Positions 25,301 to 36,205 of a stretch of DNA of 64,000 nucleotides are shown piece by piece. Within the stretch, counting starts at the first letter, position 1. Each line of letters opens with the position of its first letter. Both the position numbers and the translations under genes were made by a program. The notes beneath the pieces are model-generated. The model saw only the letters and a list, made by a program, of their open reading frames with translations. It was not told where the DNA came from and ran no database searches. Source of the DNA: Haliclona indistincta (taxonomy: Eukaryota; Porifera; Demospongiae; Haplosclerida; Chalinidae). Location of the stretch: NCBI GenBank assembly GCA_964017065.1, contig OZ024784.1:6243152-6307151 (forward strand), written 5' to 3'.

Positions 25301-27550
25301 AAAGGACAGAGTCCTTCACTCACCTGTTCGATTCTCTTTATCTAATGTGTTCCAAAAACCACTTTCACCTTTTACTAAAAAGAAGTTAGAATCTAGCCGA
25401 CCTCGAACCGTAACAGGATCTCCAGGTAGGTAACGTGAAGCTGCTGCTCTCTTGGTGATTATCTTGTGGTCACTTTTCAGAGCTAAGCAGTACTCCTATT
25501 AGACGAGGTCATCGCAGAACAATGTCATGGAGACAACAGATATTTGAGAGTGTCTCTCTTGAGGCAGAATCGGGCAAGGAACGGAGAGCAACTCGTGAGT
25601 GTTTCTAGCACATATGAGACACCACTCCACTCTCAAATCTTCTCCCACCCTCTAGTTCAACGTAGCATTATTGAACCCAGTGTACCAAAAACAACAATAT
25701 CTTTTAGAGAGGAAGAAGAAGAAAAAGAAGAGGATGTTTCTCCACGCAGGAAGATCAGACAACGATGGCAGTGGGCAATAAAGCAACAGCTACTGCTGAT
25801 CAGAATGGAGAAAGCAAATCAGAATGTGCTCAGTATGTGACAAAAGAGAAAGATAGAGGGAGGGTGTTATTAGTGAGCTATGTATGTAGGAGCGAATGAG
25901 GCTGCTATGAAACGTTATCACATGTACTACAAAGACCCAATGGTCAATGATGATGAAGTTAGCATTGTCTGGTCAGAAATTCTTGAACAGAGCAACCCAT
26001 CTTCCGATAGCATGTTGGCTGCACTGAAAATGGGTAAGACTGCAAGTACACAATAACAGTTGATATGAGTGTTCTCTTGAGTATCATATTGTTGCCCTAG
26101 TTTCATATTGATGATTGTGTAGGTGTACCTCTAAAGATGCGTTTCAAGGTTTGGCAGAAGCTTGTTCAGCTTCGTGTACCTGGAAGCAATTCTCTGCCTG
26201 CTGGGCTTGATCGGCACTCCTACCAACAGCACTGTAATACAACACCATTGAATGAGTATGTAGCTATCATCAGTGCTGATGTTGGTGAGCGATGATAAAC
26301 CACTTTTCCTCAGTGATTAAGTTCTCTTTCCTCAGGTCGTTCATATCCCACTCATCCCTATTTCACTGTGGAAATGGAGGGAGGACAGAAGGCACTCTAT
26401 AACCTACTCTGTGCATACTCAGTTGCTGACAAAGACATTGGCTACTGTCAGGGCCTCAGCTTTGTTGCAGGACTCCTACTGATGCATGTACGTTGAATAT
26501 AATCAGAGTGTAAGTACGATGTACACGTTTACTCACAGACTAATGAGGAGGATGAAGTGTTTGAGCTCCTCTGTCATCTCATGTACAAGTATGAACTACG
26601 CAAACTGTATGCATCGGACATGTTCAATATACAGGTACTGTGCAGTAGTGTACCATTCTTCCTGTCATGTCACTATCTCCAGATTCGATTGTACCAGTTG
26701 TCACGGCTGATGCATGATCACTTGCCTGATCTATATGACCACCTAGAGGATCATGATATCACACCATTCTTGTATGCTGCGCCATGGTTCCTGGCGCTCT
26801 TTTGTTCTCAGTTCCCTTTACCTTTTATCAGCAGAGTCATGGGTATGTAACTTCCCTCTCTTTCGTTTTGTTAACTCTCTTCTCTTGTGTTTCACAGACT
26901 TTATCTTCTATGAAGGAATCATTGCAATATTCAAGGTGACATTGCTATAGTCTACTGGCTTTATGGCTTATTTTCTTTTCAAATCTCAGGTATCTCTGTG
27001 CCTTCTCAAATATCATCAAAAAGACATTTTGGCACTTAAACAAATGGAACTTATCTGTGAATACCTCAAAATGTCTCTACCTGCTTCCGTAAAGAGTGCT
27101 AGCACAATGGCAGAAATACTTCATTCTGCGTACCAGTATCCCGACATTAGCATGAAGCTGGAGAGCTTCGAAACAGAATACCAGGTGATGCATGAAATGA
27201 ATGCTAGCATGAAGCAAGGGACTGATGTAGTCTTGGATTTGGAGTCCATGAATGAGCTATTTAAGAAGAACAACAACAATTTGATCGAGCAGCTAACAGT
27301 ATGTAGATGCGAAGTTGCGTCTCTGACCAGCGAAGTGTCAACACTCAGAAAGATTATAGAGGATCAGCAGCTTCGTCTGGAAAGGTTGGATAAGTGAGAA
27401 GTGTCAGATATTATGTTCTTTTTTTTGTACAGACTTGAGGCTCTATCCCACTTCACTCCAACCCCTGATCATATAGCACTGGCTTCCTCTCCTAGTGATG
27501 GAGAGACTGTTGACACACTCACTCGAGTCATCAATTCTCAAAGCCAGTAG
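22387..27550 (+). CDS. Rab GTPase-activating protein TBC1D1/TBC1D4 (AS160) type
   Basis: Seventeen exons (22387-22540, 22601-22776, 23121-24170, 24362-24581, 24718-25055, 25105-25149, 25203-25425, 25481-25594, 25656-25832, 25890-26033, 26123-26284, 26336-26487, 26539-26634, 26683-26842, 26898-26935, 26990-27384, 27433-27550) yield 1253 residues, between human TBC1D1 and TBC1D4 in size. Order: PTB domain ([15 protein letters not shown]), start of a second PTB-like region ([16 protein letters not shown]), an acidic linker, the signature [13 protein letters not shown], and [15 protein letters not shown]. The TBC domain has catalytic Arg936 (GRSYPTH) and Gln973 (GYCQGLSF). A coiled coil closes the protein. 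Vertebrate relatives inactivate Rabs controlling glucose-transporter traffic and are AKT/AMPK targets. Exon 3 is unusually long and encodes Asp/Glu-rich disorder. The last donor, GTTGGA, is weak. Confidence 0.94.
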
Positions 27551-27841
27551 ACCCAGTCTCTCATCTGTGCCTAACTATAATCTCCATCAGAGCAACCAAC
27601 CGACCACATTTATAAACATAGTTATTTTGATATTTTATTTTGTTGTTTGTTATGAAGCAGTCAGACCAGATGTACTTGTTAAACTGCACTGGTTGGCTAC
27701 ATATTATAATAATCATCAGATACCACTGTCACAGTGTTATTTTTTAGGCAAACTCAATAATAATTATTATTTTTATCTGAGGAGCCAGAAATACATTCTG
27801 TGATAATAATATGAGCACATGACAACACATGAATGGATTAG

Positions 27842-28460
27842 CTAGGATGAAGAGGGTTTAGTTGATTGTGATGACTCTTCTTCTGGCGGCTCGTCATCTG
27901 GTATTAGTTTCTGTCCAAGCTCAAGCTCTATCCTCTCTCTTGCTCTCACAACCTAAAGACACAGGAATACATTACGAGGTAGATGGTAACGTACCTTTGA
28001 CTGAATGTAGAAGGAGCCTCCAACACTCTTATCATTTACTCTGAATAGATGCTCATAGTTCTGTACAGTAGAGACAATCTCCACAACTAAAACACTATAC
28101 TACTGATGCTCACTTTTCTGACCGACTGGATGTCGTCGAGATTACTAACATTCAGTATTTGTTGGGACTCATCCAGTGACAGTCCCGTGAATGTGTTAGC
28201 TTTCACTGTCTTTGCTCCGTCTCTACCAGCCTCTGAAGCTGTTTTTTTGGCAGCTGCACTTGCTTTAGAGTAAAGACCAACATCATCATTCTACCTAATA
28301 TATAATTAGTTTAACCTTGCATTTCTTGTTTGAGAGCTTGAGTAAACGCTCTTCCTACGGCCTGTCCGCCTAAGACAATCAACTGAGCCAAAAAGCGTGC
28401 CTAAATAACAACCAGGGATGGAACAAGAGAGAGAATAAAGCGTGATGCAAGACTCACCAT
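27842..28460 (-). CDS. PAM16: mitochondrial import motor subunit PAM16 / TIM16 (Magmas)
   Basis: Exons 28460-28458, 28400-28316, 28262-28114, 28060-27995 and 27952-27842 make 137 residues. The N-terminus [19 protein letters not shown], the block [16 protein letters not shown] and the ending [20 protein letters not shown], then [12 protein letters not shown], match PAM16 over its whole length. It is a degenerate J-protein without HPD that holds PAM18 at the TIM23 channel on the matrix side of the inner membrane. The first coding exon contains only the ATG, followed directly by a GTGAGT donor. The acidic C-terminal tail is longer than in vertebrates. Head to head (122 bp) with an MFS transporter; GTCACGCCC lies 11 bp upstream of the ATG. 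Confidence 0.95.
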
Positions 28461-28582
28461 TTTGTAGATTGGGCGTGACTTATTGTATTTAGGCGTGGCT
28501 ACCCACGTGGCTTTTTCAATGTCTCGGGGAAGTAATCAACAATTTTACAAACATCAGAGCAAACTATGATACAAACTTGGCG

Positions 28583-30049
28583 ATGTCATCTACGTCGCTT
28601 GAAGAAATATGTTCAGATCGTGACACCAGCAGCGACTCTGAGGAACGGTCGTTTACTGCAGACGAAGCACTAGACCAGCTAGGATGTGGTCTTTTCCAAC
28701 TCATGGCGTATTTGCTGAGTGCGCTTACATTCACAGCATACGCGTTTGTAATAATGTCTTTTCCTCTTGTAAACGTATCTGTTACTCGCGCTTTTGCACT
28801 TACATCAGTTGTTTATGCGACGCTACCTGCGACGTCATTTCTAGGAAACTCGATTGGTTCTGTCCTCTTTGGATACCTTAGTGACAGTTTTGGAAGAGTG
28901 TGGCCGTTTTCAACATTTATGCTGATAATTGGTGTGTTTGTCATTGCGTCTGCATTTGCACCCAACTTTCTGGTGTTGGTAATCTTGCGATGCCTCGGTG
29001 GGGTTGGAGTTGGTGGAATCCAATCTCAAGTGTATCCAACACTGATTGAGTTCCTTCCTAGAAAGAACAGAGGAAGGATTACAGTACTGGTCATGATCAA
29101 TCAAGCTATTGGTTCAGCTATGGCAGTTGGACTAGCATGGTGGTTGATAACCACATACACTATTAACGGCTGGAGGTACTTTATCATCGCAACTGCAATT
29201 CCTTCTTTTCTTGCAGCTCTTTATCGTCTTGCTTTCCACTATGAGTCTCCTCGTTTTCTCCTGAGCAGGGGCAGACTTGATGCAGTTTTAAAGATATTAA
29301 AGTCAATTTCTTGGATGAACAGAAAGAAATTAGTCGTCTCCAACCCAAACAAGCTGATTCACACAACAGGAAAACAAGAGGTAGGATTTTTTATTCAATT
29401 GTCAAAGTTTTCTCAATTGTTCAAACCACCATATTTACGATATACTATTCTTCTTGCAATAATTCAGCCAGGTGCACGACAAGCTTACATCAGCTCAGCT
29501 ATATATTTCCCTCTTATTCTTGAGAATCTTCATATTAATTCATTTCTTGTCGTTCTCTTTGGATCTTTATCTCAGATACCAGGGTTTCTGCTAATGAGTA
29601 TTATCACAGAATGGCCCAAATTTGGTCGATTAAATACAATGAGACTGTATATGCTTTTAGCAATTATTTTCTACCTTCTTTTTGCTTTCATTCAAAATAA
29701 AACTGCAAGTGCTGTCTTTGCTGTTTTCATTTACTTTGCTATGAATCCAATAATTTCAATAGTGTATACTTACGTGTCAGAAATTTATCCAACTGAAGTC
29801 AGAGGAATGGCATCAGGCTTTCTGAACACTGTTCAAGGAATTGTTGGTATTGCTTTGCCATTTTTGAGTGGATTAATGGCTGATTTCTCCAAAACTTTGC
29901 CATGGTTATTTCCTGTAGGTTGGGCAATTATATATTGTCTTCTACTAGTCGTATCTTTTGGACTACGAAAAGAAACACGTGGCAAAGATCTGCCTGATGT
30001 TATTAAAGAAAATACATTAGATTCTGTTGTAAAAGAGACGAAAAATTAG
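28583..30049 (+). CDS. MFS transporter, SV2/SVOP/SLC22-like (copy 1)
   Basis: One uninterrupted exon of 488 codons plus stop. The ATG at 28583 is used because the in-frame codon at 28577 is TTG. About 12 hydrophobic segments follow an acidic cytosolic N-terminus. MFS signature A is present (GYLSDSFGRVWPF after TM2), and its counterpart SEIYPTEVRGMASGF precedes the last helices, as in SLC22 and SV2 families. Substrate unknown. It is the tandem paralog of 30397-31926, sharing SPRFL, ITEWP.FGRLNTMRLY and the intronless structure. Absence of introns stands out in this neighbourhood. Confidence 0.85.
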   Translation: MSSTSLEEICSDRDTSSDSEERSFTADEALDQLGCGLFQLMAYLLSALTFTAYAFVIMSFPLVNVSVTRAFALTSVVYATLPATSFLGNSIGSVLFGYLSDSFGRVWPFSTFMLIIGVFVIASAFAPNFLVLVILRCLGGVGVGGIQSQVYPTLIEFLPRKNRGRITVLVMINQAIGSAMAVGLAWWLITTYTINGWRYFIIATAIPSFLAALYRLAFHYESPRFLLSRGRLDAVLKILKSISWMNRKKLVVSNPNKLIHTTGKQEVGFFIQLSKFSQLFKPPYLRYTILLAIIQPGARQAYISSAIYFPLILENLHINSFLVVLFGSLSQIPGFLLMSIITEWPKFGRLNTMRLYMLLAIIFYLLFAFIQNKTASAVFAVFIYFAMNPIISIVYTYVSEIYPTEVRGMASGFLNTVQGIVGIALPFLSGLMADFSKTLPWLFPVGWAIIYCLLLVVSFGLRKETRGKDLPDVIKENTLDSVVKETKN

Positions 30050-30396
30050 CCATGACTCCTATTTTACATGTAATATTATCTTTTACCACAATTGTTGAAG
30101 TTTGTGCATGAACTACAATAGAGGATGCCTGCTTTGACCTTTCCTTAGGTTCCTTCGCAGTAAGTAGCTGACTGTACTCAGGTAGTGTGAGTTATATTAT
30201 TGTACACAGTTTGGTACCTAGTGCATGCAACCATAGCCAACATATGAACATACATGCAGGAACTCACCACTGATGATTACTGACACTATAATACTGCTAT
30301 ACAGTTCTGAATGCTGATTGTAGCCCATTGCTGCCTAGCTAGCTAAAGTTGATCGAGTCTTTTGCTACATTTTAGTGAGTAAATCAGTGCCCAAGA
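30050..30396. other. spacer between tandem MFS genes
   Basis: 3' flank of the first and promoter of the second MFS gene. AT-rich; no ORF or motif of note. Confidence 0.5.
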
Positions 30397-31926
30397 ATGG
30401 AGACAGATGATAAAGAAGTGGAAATGCAGTTGCTTGGAAATGAAGCAGAAGATAACTATACTTTGGACAAGACTAATCACAAAGAGAATGATTCATCAAG
30501 TGAGGAAGAGGCACATCCAGTATCAGCTGATCGTGGAGTGGACTATCTACTAAACAACATTGGCTTTGGCCTATTCCAGGTCCTATCTTTCTTGATGACT
30601 GGGCTTTCCTTCTTCTCATTTGGTGCTGCAGTGGCTGTGCTGGCATTTCTCAATGATCCAGTTACAAAAATGTGGGGACTTAGTCCAATTGAATTTGCTA
30701 TCTTACCAGCAGTCACCTCTGTTACAAATCTTATTGGAGCTTTCACGTTTGGCTATCTTGGTGACATATATGGGCGACAATGGCCATACATATTGTTTAT
30801 GTTGCTTACTGGTGGATTCGGACTAGCCTCTGCATTCTCTCCATCTTTTCAAATTCTTGTTGTCTTAAGAGGATTGACATCTCTTGGCATTGGAGGCATG
30901 CAAGCCCTTGTCTATCCTACTCTGGTTGAATTCTTGCCTATTAGAAACAGAGGACAAACTGCTCTTCTGCTAATGGTCACACATGCGCTCGGATCTACTA
31001 CCATTGCTGGTCTCTCTTGGCTACTAACTCCACTATACCCCCAGTTAGCATGGCGATATCTCACTATAGCTAGTGCTATTCCCCCTCTTATGTCAGTCCT
31101 CTACCGATTAATCTTCTACTTCCAGTCGCCACGATTCTTGGTAGGAAAAGGAAAGTTGGAAGCAGCCTGGAAAATATTCAGCATAATGGCCAAATTCAAT
31201 CGAAAGGGACACATCTGTAATCCCAAATCTAAGCAAGAGTTTATGATATGTGAATCAAGGATTGGTAAACAGAAGCCAGGTGCTGTACTAGTTTTATCTC
31301 AGTTCTCTAAAATATTCAAGCCACCTTTATTGAGACTCACTCTCTGTCTAATAGTTTTGAAGCTTGGAGCACGATTTGCTTTCTTCAATTCAACACTGTT
31401 TTTGCCCATTATTCTGAAAAACCTAGGAGTTGATCCAAATTTCAGCCTTTTTGTAGCCTTTACAGCTCAAATACCTGGCATATTACTAATGGCTATTATT
31501 ACAGAGTGGCCTTGGTTTGGACGATTAAACACAATGAGACTGTATATAATTGCTGCAGCTGTCTTTTATTTCCTATTTGGTTTTATTCAAAATCAAGTGG
31601 CCGTTCCCGTCTTCATTGTCTTCCTCTATTTCACAATGAACTCAATTGTGTCAATGACGTACACATATGCATCAGAGAGTTACCCTACTGAAATACGTGC
31701 CATAGCCCTTGGTTTCCTAAACACAACTCAAGGACTTGTCGGAACATCAACTCGATTTATCACTGGTGCAGTAACTGAAGTATCGATACAATATCCGTGG
31801 CTGTTTCCTACAGTATGGGCTGTACTATATATGGGAATGTTTGGAGTGTCACTGTTCTTAAAACGTGAACCACGAGGAAAGGGACTAAGCGACACTTTGG
31901 ACGATCCAGTCGCAACAAAAAAATGA
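30397..31926 (+). CDS. MFS transporter, SV2/SVOP/SLC22-like (copy 2)
   Basis: Single exon, 509 codons plus stop. A 50-residue acidic N-terminal tail precedes about 12 membrane segments. MFS motif A appears as GYLGDIYGRQWPY, and the second-half motif as SESYPTEIRAIALGF. It is roughly half identical to the preceding gene by eye, clearly a tandem duplicate that has diverged. A charged loop, KPPLLRLTLCLIV, opens the second six-helix bundle. Substrate is not predictable from these features. It is convergent with ACTMAP, with 67 bp between stop codons. Confidence 0.85.
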   Translation: METDDKEVEMQLLGNEAEDNYTLDKTNHKENDSSSEEEAHPVSADRGVDYLLNNIGFGLFQVLSFLMTGLSFFSFGAAVAVLAFLNDPVTKMWGLSPIEFAILPAVTSVTNLIGAFTFGYLGDIYGRQWPYILFMLLTGGFGLASAFSPSFQILVVLRGLTSLGIGGMQALVYPTLVEFLPIRNRGQTALLLMVTHALGSTTIAGLSWLLTPLYPQLAWRYLTIASAIPPLMSVLYRLIFYFQSPRFLVGKGKLEAAWKIFSIMAKFNRKGHICNPKSKQEFMICESRIGKQKPGAVLVLSQFSKIFKPPLLRLTLCLIVLKLGARFAFFNSTLFLPIILKNLGVDPNFSLFVAFTAQIPGILLMAIITEWPWFGRLNTMRLYIIAAAVFYFLFGFIQNQVAVPVFIVFLYFTMNSIVSMTYTYASESYPTEIRAIALGFLNTTQGLVGTSTRFITGAVTEVSIQYPWLFPTVWAVLYMGMFGVSLFLKREPRGKGLSDTLDDPVATKK

Positions 31927-31993
31927 TTATAGTTCTGTATGTATAATTATTTATGATCAGAATGAACTTAATTATTTATATTAGTTTTGTTAT

Positions 31994-32926
31994 TTATATT
32001 AGTTTTGTATCAGTGCATGCAGCACCAGTCTGCATGCTTTGAAGAATAACTATCTTTGAGCTTAATGCTGAACTCAGCCCTTCACTAGGTACAACATACT
32101 CATCTGCTATTCGATTTGGATCAAGTTCGAACAGGTTAGCATTGCTTTGAAGTAACATATCCCAGCTCCACAGTGCCAAATGACGGCTCTTGCCATGTCT
32201 AGCAAATACATGCACACTGTCGCTGTTTGACTCACATATTGCCAACAATAATTCCCTTCCTTCCTCTGACATAAGAGCAGAAGATAGCTGATAGTGATTC
32301 TGTAGACTCGAATCTTTTACACAATAATCTAAAAGTTTTTGATTTAATTTGTCCTTTTGAAGAGTCACAGCAACTCCAACAATGAGGCACCAGTGAGCAT
32401 TGTGACCTCTGGCAAGACAAGGGGTGTGGTCTTTATCACAATCATAGGGTACTAACAGCGCATGGCGGGACAACACATGATCAAGTAGTAATCTAGAGGT
32501 AACTTCAGAGGCTGATACCACAATGGCCTTGACCATTGGCAAGATCTTAGTAGCCAGTGATAGCATATTCGCAGTTGATAGAATCTCCCCCTTCTTTGAT
32601 AAGCCATGAGCAGTGGCCATCTCAAGGATTGTATTGGCACCAGAACAGTGACAACTCGGGACACGCAACAGCTCAGCAGCCATGGATAGACCAACTATAC
32701 CACACATTGGTGCCCCTGCTTGAAGCTGTGAAGAGACATTCCTGTGTAGGTAAGTAAGAGTCACTGTGTCTTTCTTCTCAAGTTGCTGCAGCAAATTATG
32801 GACGTCTGTCTCGACCAAAACTGGGCTTGCATCTGATAATCGGCGGTGATGGTGACCTGGAAAAGAGCAGTCGGGTTTACCTGAAGACATCGAGATATCG
32901 TGCGGGATTATAGAACACGTGAGCAT
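31994..32926 (-). CDS. ACTMAP: actin maturation protease homolog (ACTMAP / C19orf54)
   Basis: A single-exon ORF of 310 residues. The frame stays open upstream to a GTG, so I start at the first ATG, 32926; the ATG at 32890 is an alternative. The family hallmarks are a Cys in GAPMCGIVGLSMA (Cys75) and a His in GHNAHWCLIVGVAV (His178), with LLVPYD before it and SRHLALWSW later. In vertebrates this cysteine protease removes the N-terminal residue or acetylated dipeptide of actin. A 24-nt GTAAAC...CCAG segment near the N-terminus resembles a tiny intron but is in frame and too short. Head to head with SHQ1, 56 bp between ATGs. Confidence 0.88.
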   Translation of the reverse strand: MLTCSIIPHDISMSSGKPDCSFPGHHHRRLSDASPVLVETDVHNLLQQLEKKDTVTLTYLHRNVSSQLQAGAPMCGIVGLSMAAELLRVPSCHCSGANTILEMATAHGLSKKGEILSTANMLSLATKILPMVKAIVVSASEVTSRLLLDHVLSRHALLVPYDCDKDHTPCLARGHNAHWCLIVGVAVTLQKDKLNQKLLDYCVKDSSLQNHYQLSSALMSEEGRELLLAICESNSDSVHVFARHGKSRHLALWSWDMLLQSNANLFELDPNRIADEYVVPSEGLSSALSSKIVILQSMQTGAACTDTKLI

Positions 32927-32982
32927 GTGTTCTATAGAATTCCACACGTGGATCTGCTAAGTCTACTGTTGGAGAAAATAAA

Positions 32983-35890
32983 ATGCCACTCACGCCTTGT
33001 TTCGAAGCTGAACAAACTGATGATTTTGTTATTTTGACCATTCGGGTCCCATACGTAAAGGTACAGTTTCCATTCAAGTTTCTATTGAATTCTATCTTCT
33101 TATTTCCGCAGATTTCAGAAGCCGAAATTGACATCAATCACAAAGACTTCAAGTTTCACTGCCATCCTTATATTCTGTGGTGTGTTATATTGATTCAATA
33201 TTGCCAGTTATGATCCTGTTCGTGTGCAGTCTACAGTTTACAGGAGAAATTGTTGAGAATGGTACCGAGAAAGCGCAGTACGATGTCAGCACAGGTTAGT
33301 AGACTCTACTAGCTAGTGATGATAGTGATCTGGCTGCTACTCACTTCATCACTTCTTAGGAAACATTGTAGTTCACATTCCAAAGAAAACACTGGGAGAA
33401 CATTTTTCAAATTTGGGTATGCTGACTACACTTCTTAAGCCAAGAAGTGCACAGATGGTTTGTACTGGACAGACGCCTTGCATTGAAGTAGTCTCTGAGT
33501 CAGGTACTGTATGCATGTGAGCTGCAGATTCATTCAGAATTCATGTTGTTTTGCAGCTAATGCCGAGATGATTAGTGGTAATAATGACACAGACAGTGAA
33601 ACAGAGTGTTTCGAAACTGAAGAAAAGCGCTTTGACTGGAAGTCAGGTGCTAGTGTCGTCTATGACAAGGTATTTCTTCATGCAGATACAAATCCCTCAG
33701 CTACTGCCCTTGTACTTCCCTTAGCTAGAAGGATTAATTCCAGGTTGTCATGGATATGGTTTTGCCAGTAAACAGCATGGAGTATTTATAAAATTACAGG
33801 TGAATGACTCACAGCGCTTTTGTCTTGTTGGTTACACACATTCATGGACACAATTATTCGTTGTGAATTTCACACTGTATATGTACAAATATTTCAGAGT
33901 TTTTCATACAGAGGTTTTATTACTTCTTGCAAGGAAGATTTGAGTATAGAGCGTCACCTTGCAGTCACTAATGTGTCAAGTCACTGGTATTTATTCACAC
34001 AATGGAGCATGATCAAAGACTTAATGGCGTTTTAATGCATTTGTGAGCCAGCCATGCTTTACCCTTGCAAAAATAAATAAAACAGCTGTAAATAATTTTG
34101 GATATTTATGCAGTCTTTCACAGCTTAGAGGTGTGATCGTAGCAACTGTTTGTTATGATGTGGGTTTTTATCAGTTAATTTTATGTACACTACTTTAGGA
34201 TGAAATTCCTAACATTATTGATTGCCCTGATCCGGATAGCATGTCACTGGAGGAGAGGAGGCTGGCTAGACTGGCTCATGAGCAGACATCATTTGATCCA
34301 AATCATTACCTGTGAGTGTGCAACGCAGCCTGTCTGGTCATTCTCATAATTATTATCAGAGCTGATTTGATGGAAGGAGAAGAAATTAAAAGACTTGTAC
34401 AATTCCAGCCACCATGGATGGAGCAGTATAATGCATGGAAAACGGTATTTTGTTTGTTTAGGATTATTTTTTAAAGTCATTGCTATAGCAGAAAAAGGCA
34501 TCATTGCAACAAAAAGAAGCTGCAAAGATTATTGTTGAACTAGAATCTAACATTGGTTAGTCTTGTACTTAGCTATAGACCAGATTCAGTTGATTATTGC
34601 ACACAAGCCACTGACAGACATACAATAATTATCCCTTTCACAGTAAAATTCACTGACAAAGAAAAAGAAGGCTTGAAAAATTTGCCCAACAAGGAATATA
34701 TCCTTTCAATTTTGTGTTACATTTTTGTATGTTGGTATAGTTGTAATCTTGACAATCCCTCCACACCTGCTTGATGCTGACATAGAGCGTCAGTTATATC
34801 TTGGACTAGTGGATATTGTGTTTTCATACTGTTACAACTATCGCACAACAGAGGGAGAACACACTGTGAGCTGTGGCTAGGTCAGCAAATCACAATTTGT
34901 TTGTGTAGGTAGAGTCTGCTTGGACCTGCTGTAAGCTGTCATCGACTTTGTCTTGGCTAGAGGTAATTATTGTTGCATTTATGAGAGAGTAGTGAATGAT
35001 CTAGCTATTCGTAAGGTGTTTGCTGGGAATCTAACTGAGGTGGTGTACTGTAGTATGCGGCGTTGTCTTTGCTATCCTCTCTACCGTCATTGGGAACTAG
35101 CTCAAGCAGTGCTGGATGACACTAAGATGATATTCCAACTAGGTGAGTCATCTTGTTTTGTCGTTGTCATTAACCATCTGGACTACCACTCAGGTAGACG
35201 CAAAGTTCTACAGTGCCTGCTTGATATTCATCAGTTACTGAACAGCTCTGAGCCGTACTACGTACTGAACAACCTGTACATCACAGACTACTGTGTGTGG
35301 ATGCAGCACACCAGCCCTCATACACTGCACTCTCTAGCTGAAGAGCTCAGTAGAGTACGTTGGATACTACAGTTAATCTAAACAGCCTCAAGCCTTAGCT
35401 CTCAGAGTGGGGCAAGCAGTGATGCTACCCTGGCCTAAAGAGTCTGGGAATGAGGCTAAACTAATTCTAACCCTAAATTCAGTTGGGATAAATCTCATTA
35501 GTATTTTCCAGCTACAAGTTTCTCGTCAATGTATACTAGATTATATAGCGTGGATCAGCTATGATTTTAGCCCTCAGCCTTTTTCCCATTGAACCCTTTG
35601 CTAAGCTGTGGTTCACTCAGATTGTCCTCACTCATAGTTCTGCTGCTTTGCAGGTTAATGTGGACAAAAGCGATCTTGACTTTGATCTACCTGAGCTTGA
35701 AGAAGCTGCTGTGATGGTTCTTAAAGACCATGAAGAAAAGGAAAATAGTACAGACAGCAATGAACAAGATAGTGAGGAAAGTAGCAGTGAGGAAGAAGAC
35801 GAAGAAATACAGGAAGATAGAAACATTGAAGATGAGGACAACAATTGTGAAGTCAATTGCGAAGAATTGGAGAATTTAAAATTGAAATAA
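32983..35890 (+). CDS. SHQ1: SHQ1, H/ACA snoRNP assembly chaperone
   Basis: Fifteen exons (32983-33060, 33112-33179, 33230-33294, 33360-33503, 33557-33669, 33725-33799, 34199-34311, 34360-34444, 34489-34555, 34644-34697, 34765-34865, 34909-34962, 35016-35142, 35194-35354, 35654-35890) give 513 residues. The N-terminal CS/p23-like domain starts LTPCFEAEQTDDFVILTIR. The SHQ1-specific domain shows YGFASKQHGVF, DPNHYLADL, FTDKEKEGL, YLLDADIERQLYLGLVDI, TEGEHTVESAW, CLCYPLYRHW and LNNLYITDYCVW. The C-terminus is Asp/Glu-rich as in orthologs. SHQ1 holds dyskerin/CBF5 before H/ACA RNP assembly. Intron 10 (34698-34764) only works as an AT-AC intron. Intron 6 contains a MITE. Confidence 0.95.
33907..34090. 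mobile_element. MITE, same family as the outer element at 16003
   Basis: It starts TACAGAGGTTTTATT and ends AATAAAACAGCTGTA, imperfect inverted termini with TA ends, about 184 bp, in SHQ1 intron 6. It shares about 100 bp with 16003-16130, including GGTATTTATTCACACAATGG. This copy is uninterrupted and shows what the outer element looked like before the nested insertion. Confidence 0.85.
34698..34764 (+). other. U12-type AT-AC intron in SHQ1
   Basis: The 67-bp intron begins ATATCCTTT, the consensus U12 AT-AC donor, and ends CCAC. A branch-site-like TCTTGAC has its A at 34752, 12 nt from the intron end, within the usual U12 window. Splicing here joins KE with YLLDADIERQ in frame and restores the conserved SHQ1 sequence. 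No GT-AG alternative in this interval does so. Confidence 0.85.
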
Positions 35891-36205
35891 TTTTGCAATC
35901 AACTTTATATGCTGAATAGATTTGTCACGAAGTCAAGTGGTCTATAAATTTCGTTGTTTCAGTGAGCTTGTGTGGCGTGCACCATGCCGATGGGTGTGCG
36001 ATCAGTATTCATTGACACAATGGGCGGGGCTCGTTTGTGTAGGTCGTCGCTACAGTAGCTCAGAGAGTGGCTATTCTCTGCGGCTACCTGGAGATATTCT
36101 CTTTGGTAAAAGGCTGTCGTCCTTTCTCCTGGTCTGTACAACTACAGTAGCTCTGAAGTGAGTTTGCTCATTTAGCTTCAGCCACGCCCTAAGCTCCTGC
36201 AGGCT
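35891..36205. promoter_or_regulatory. intergenic region upstream of the PDZ gene
   Basis: Contains GGGCGGGGC (around 36022) and GCCACGCCC at 36181-36189, 17 bp before the PDZ gene start codon. The short ORFs inside have no recognisable content. Confidence 0.45.

Noticed and set aside
32870..32900. 24-nt GT...AG segment in ACTMAP that could be a tiny intron
   Set aside because: It is a multiple of three, in frame, and much shorter than any other intron here; reading through keeps the protein open.
34686..34790. GT-AG introns for the SHQ1 gap
   Set aside because: Every GT-AG pair tried gave a frameshift, a stop or an intron under 30 nt.
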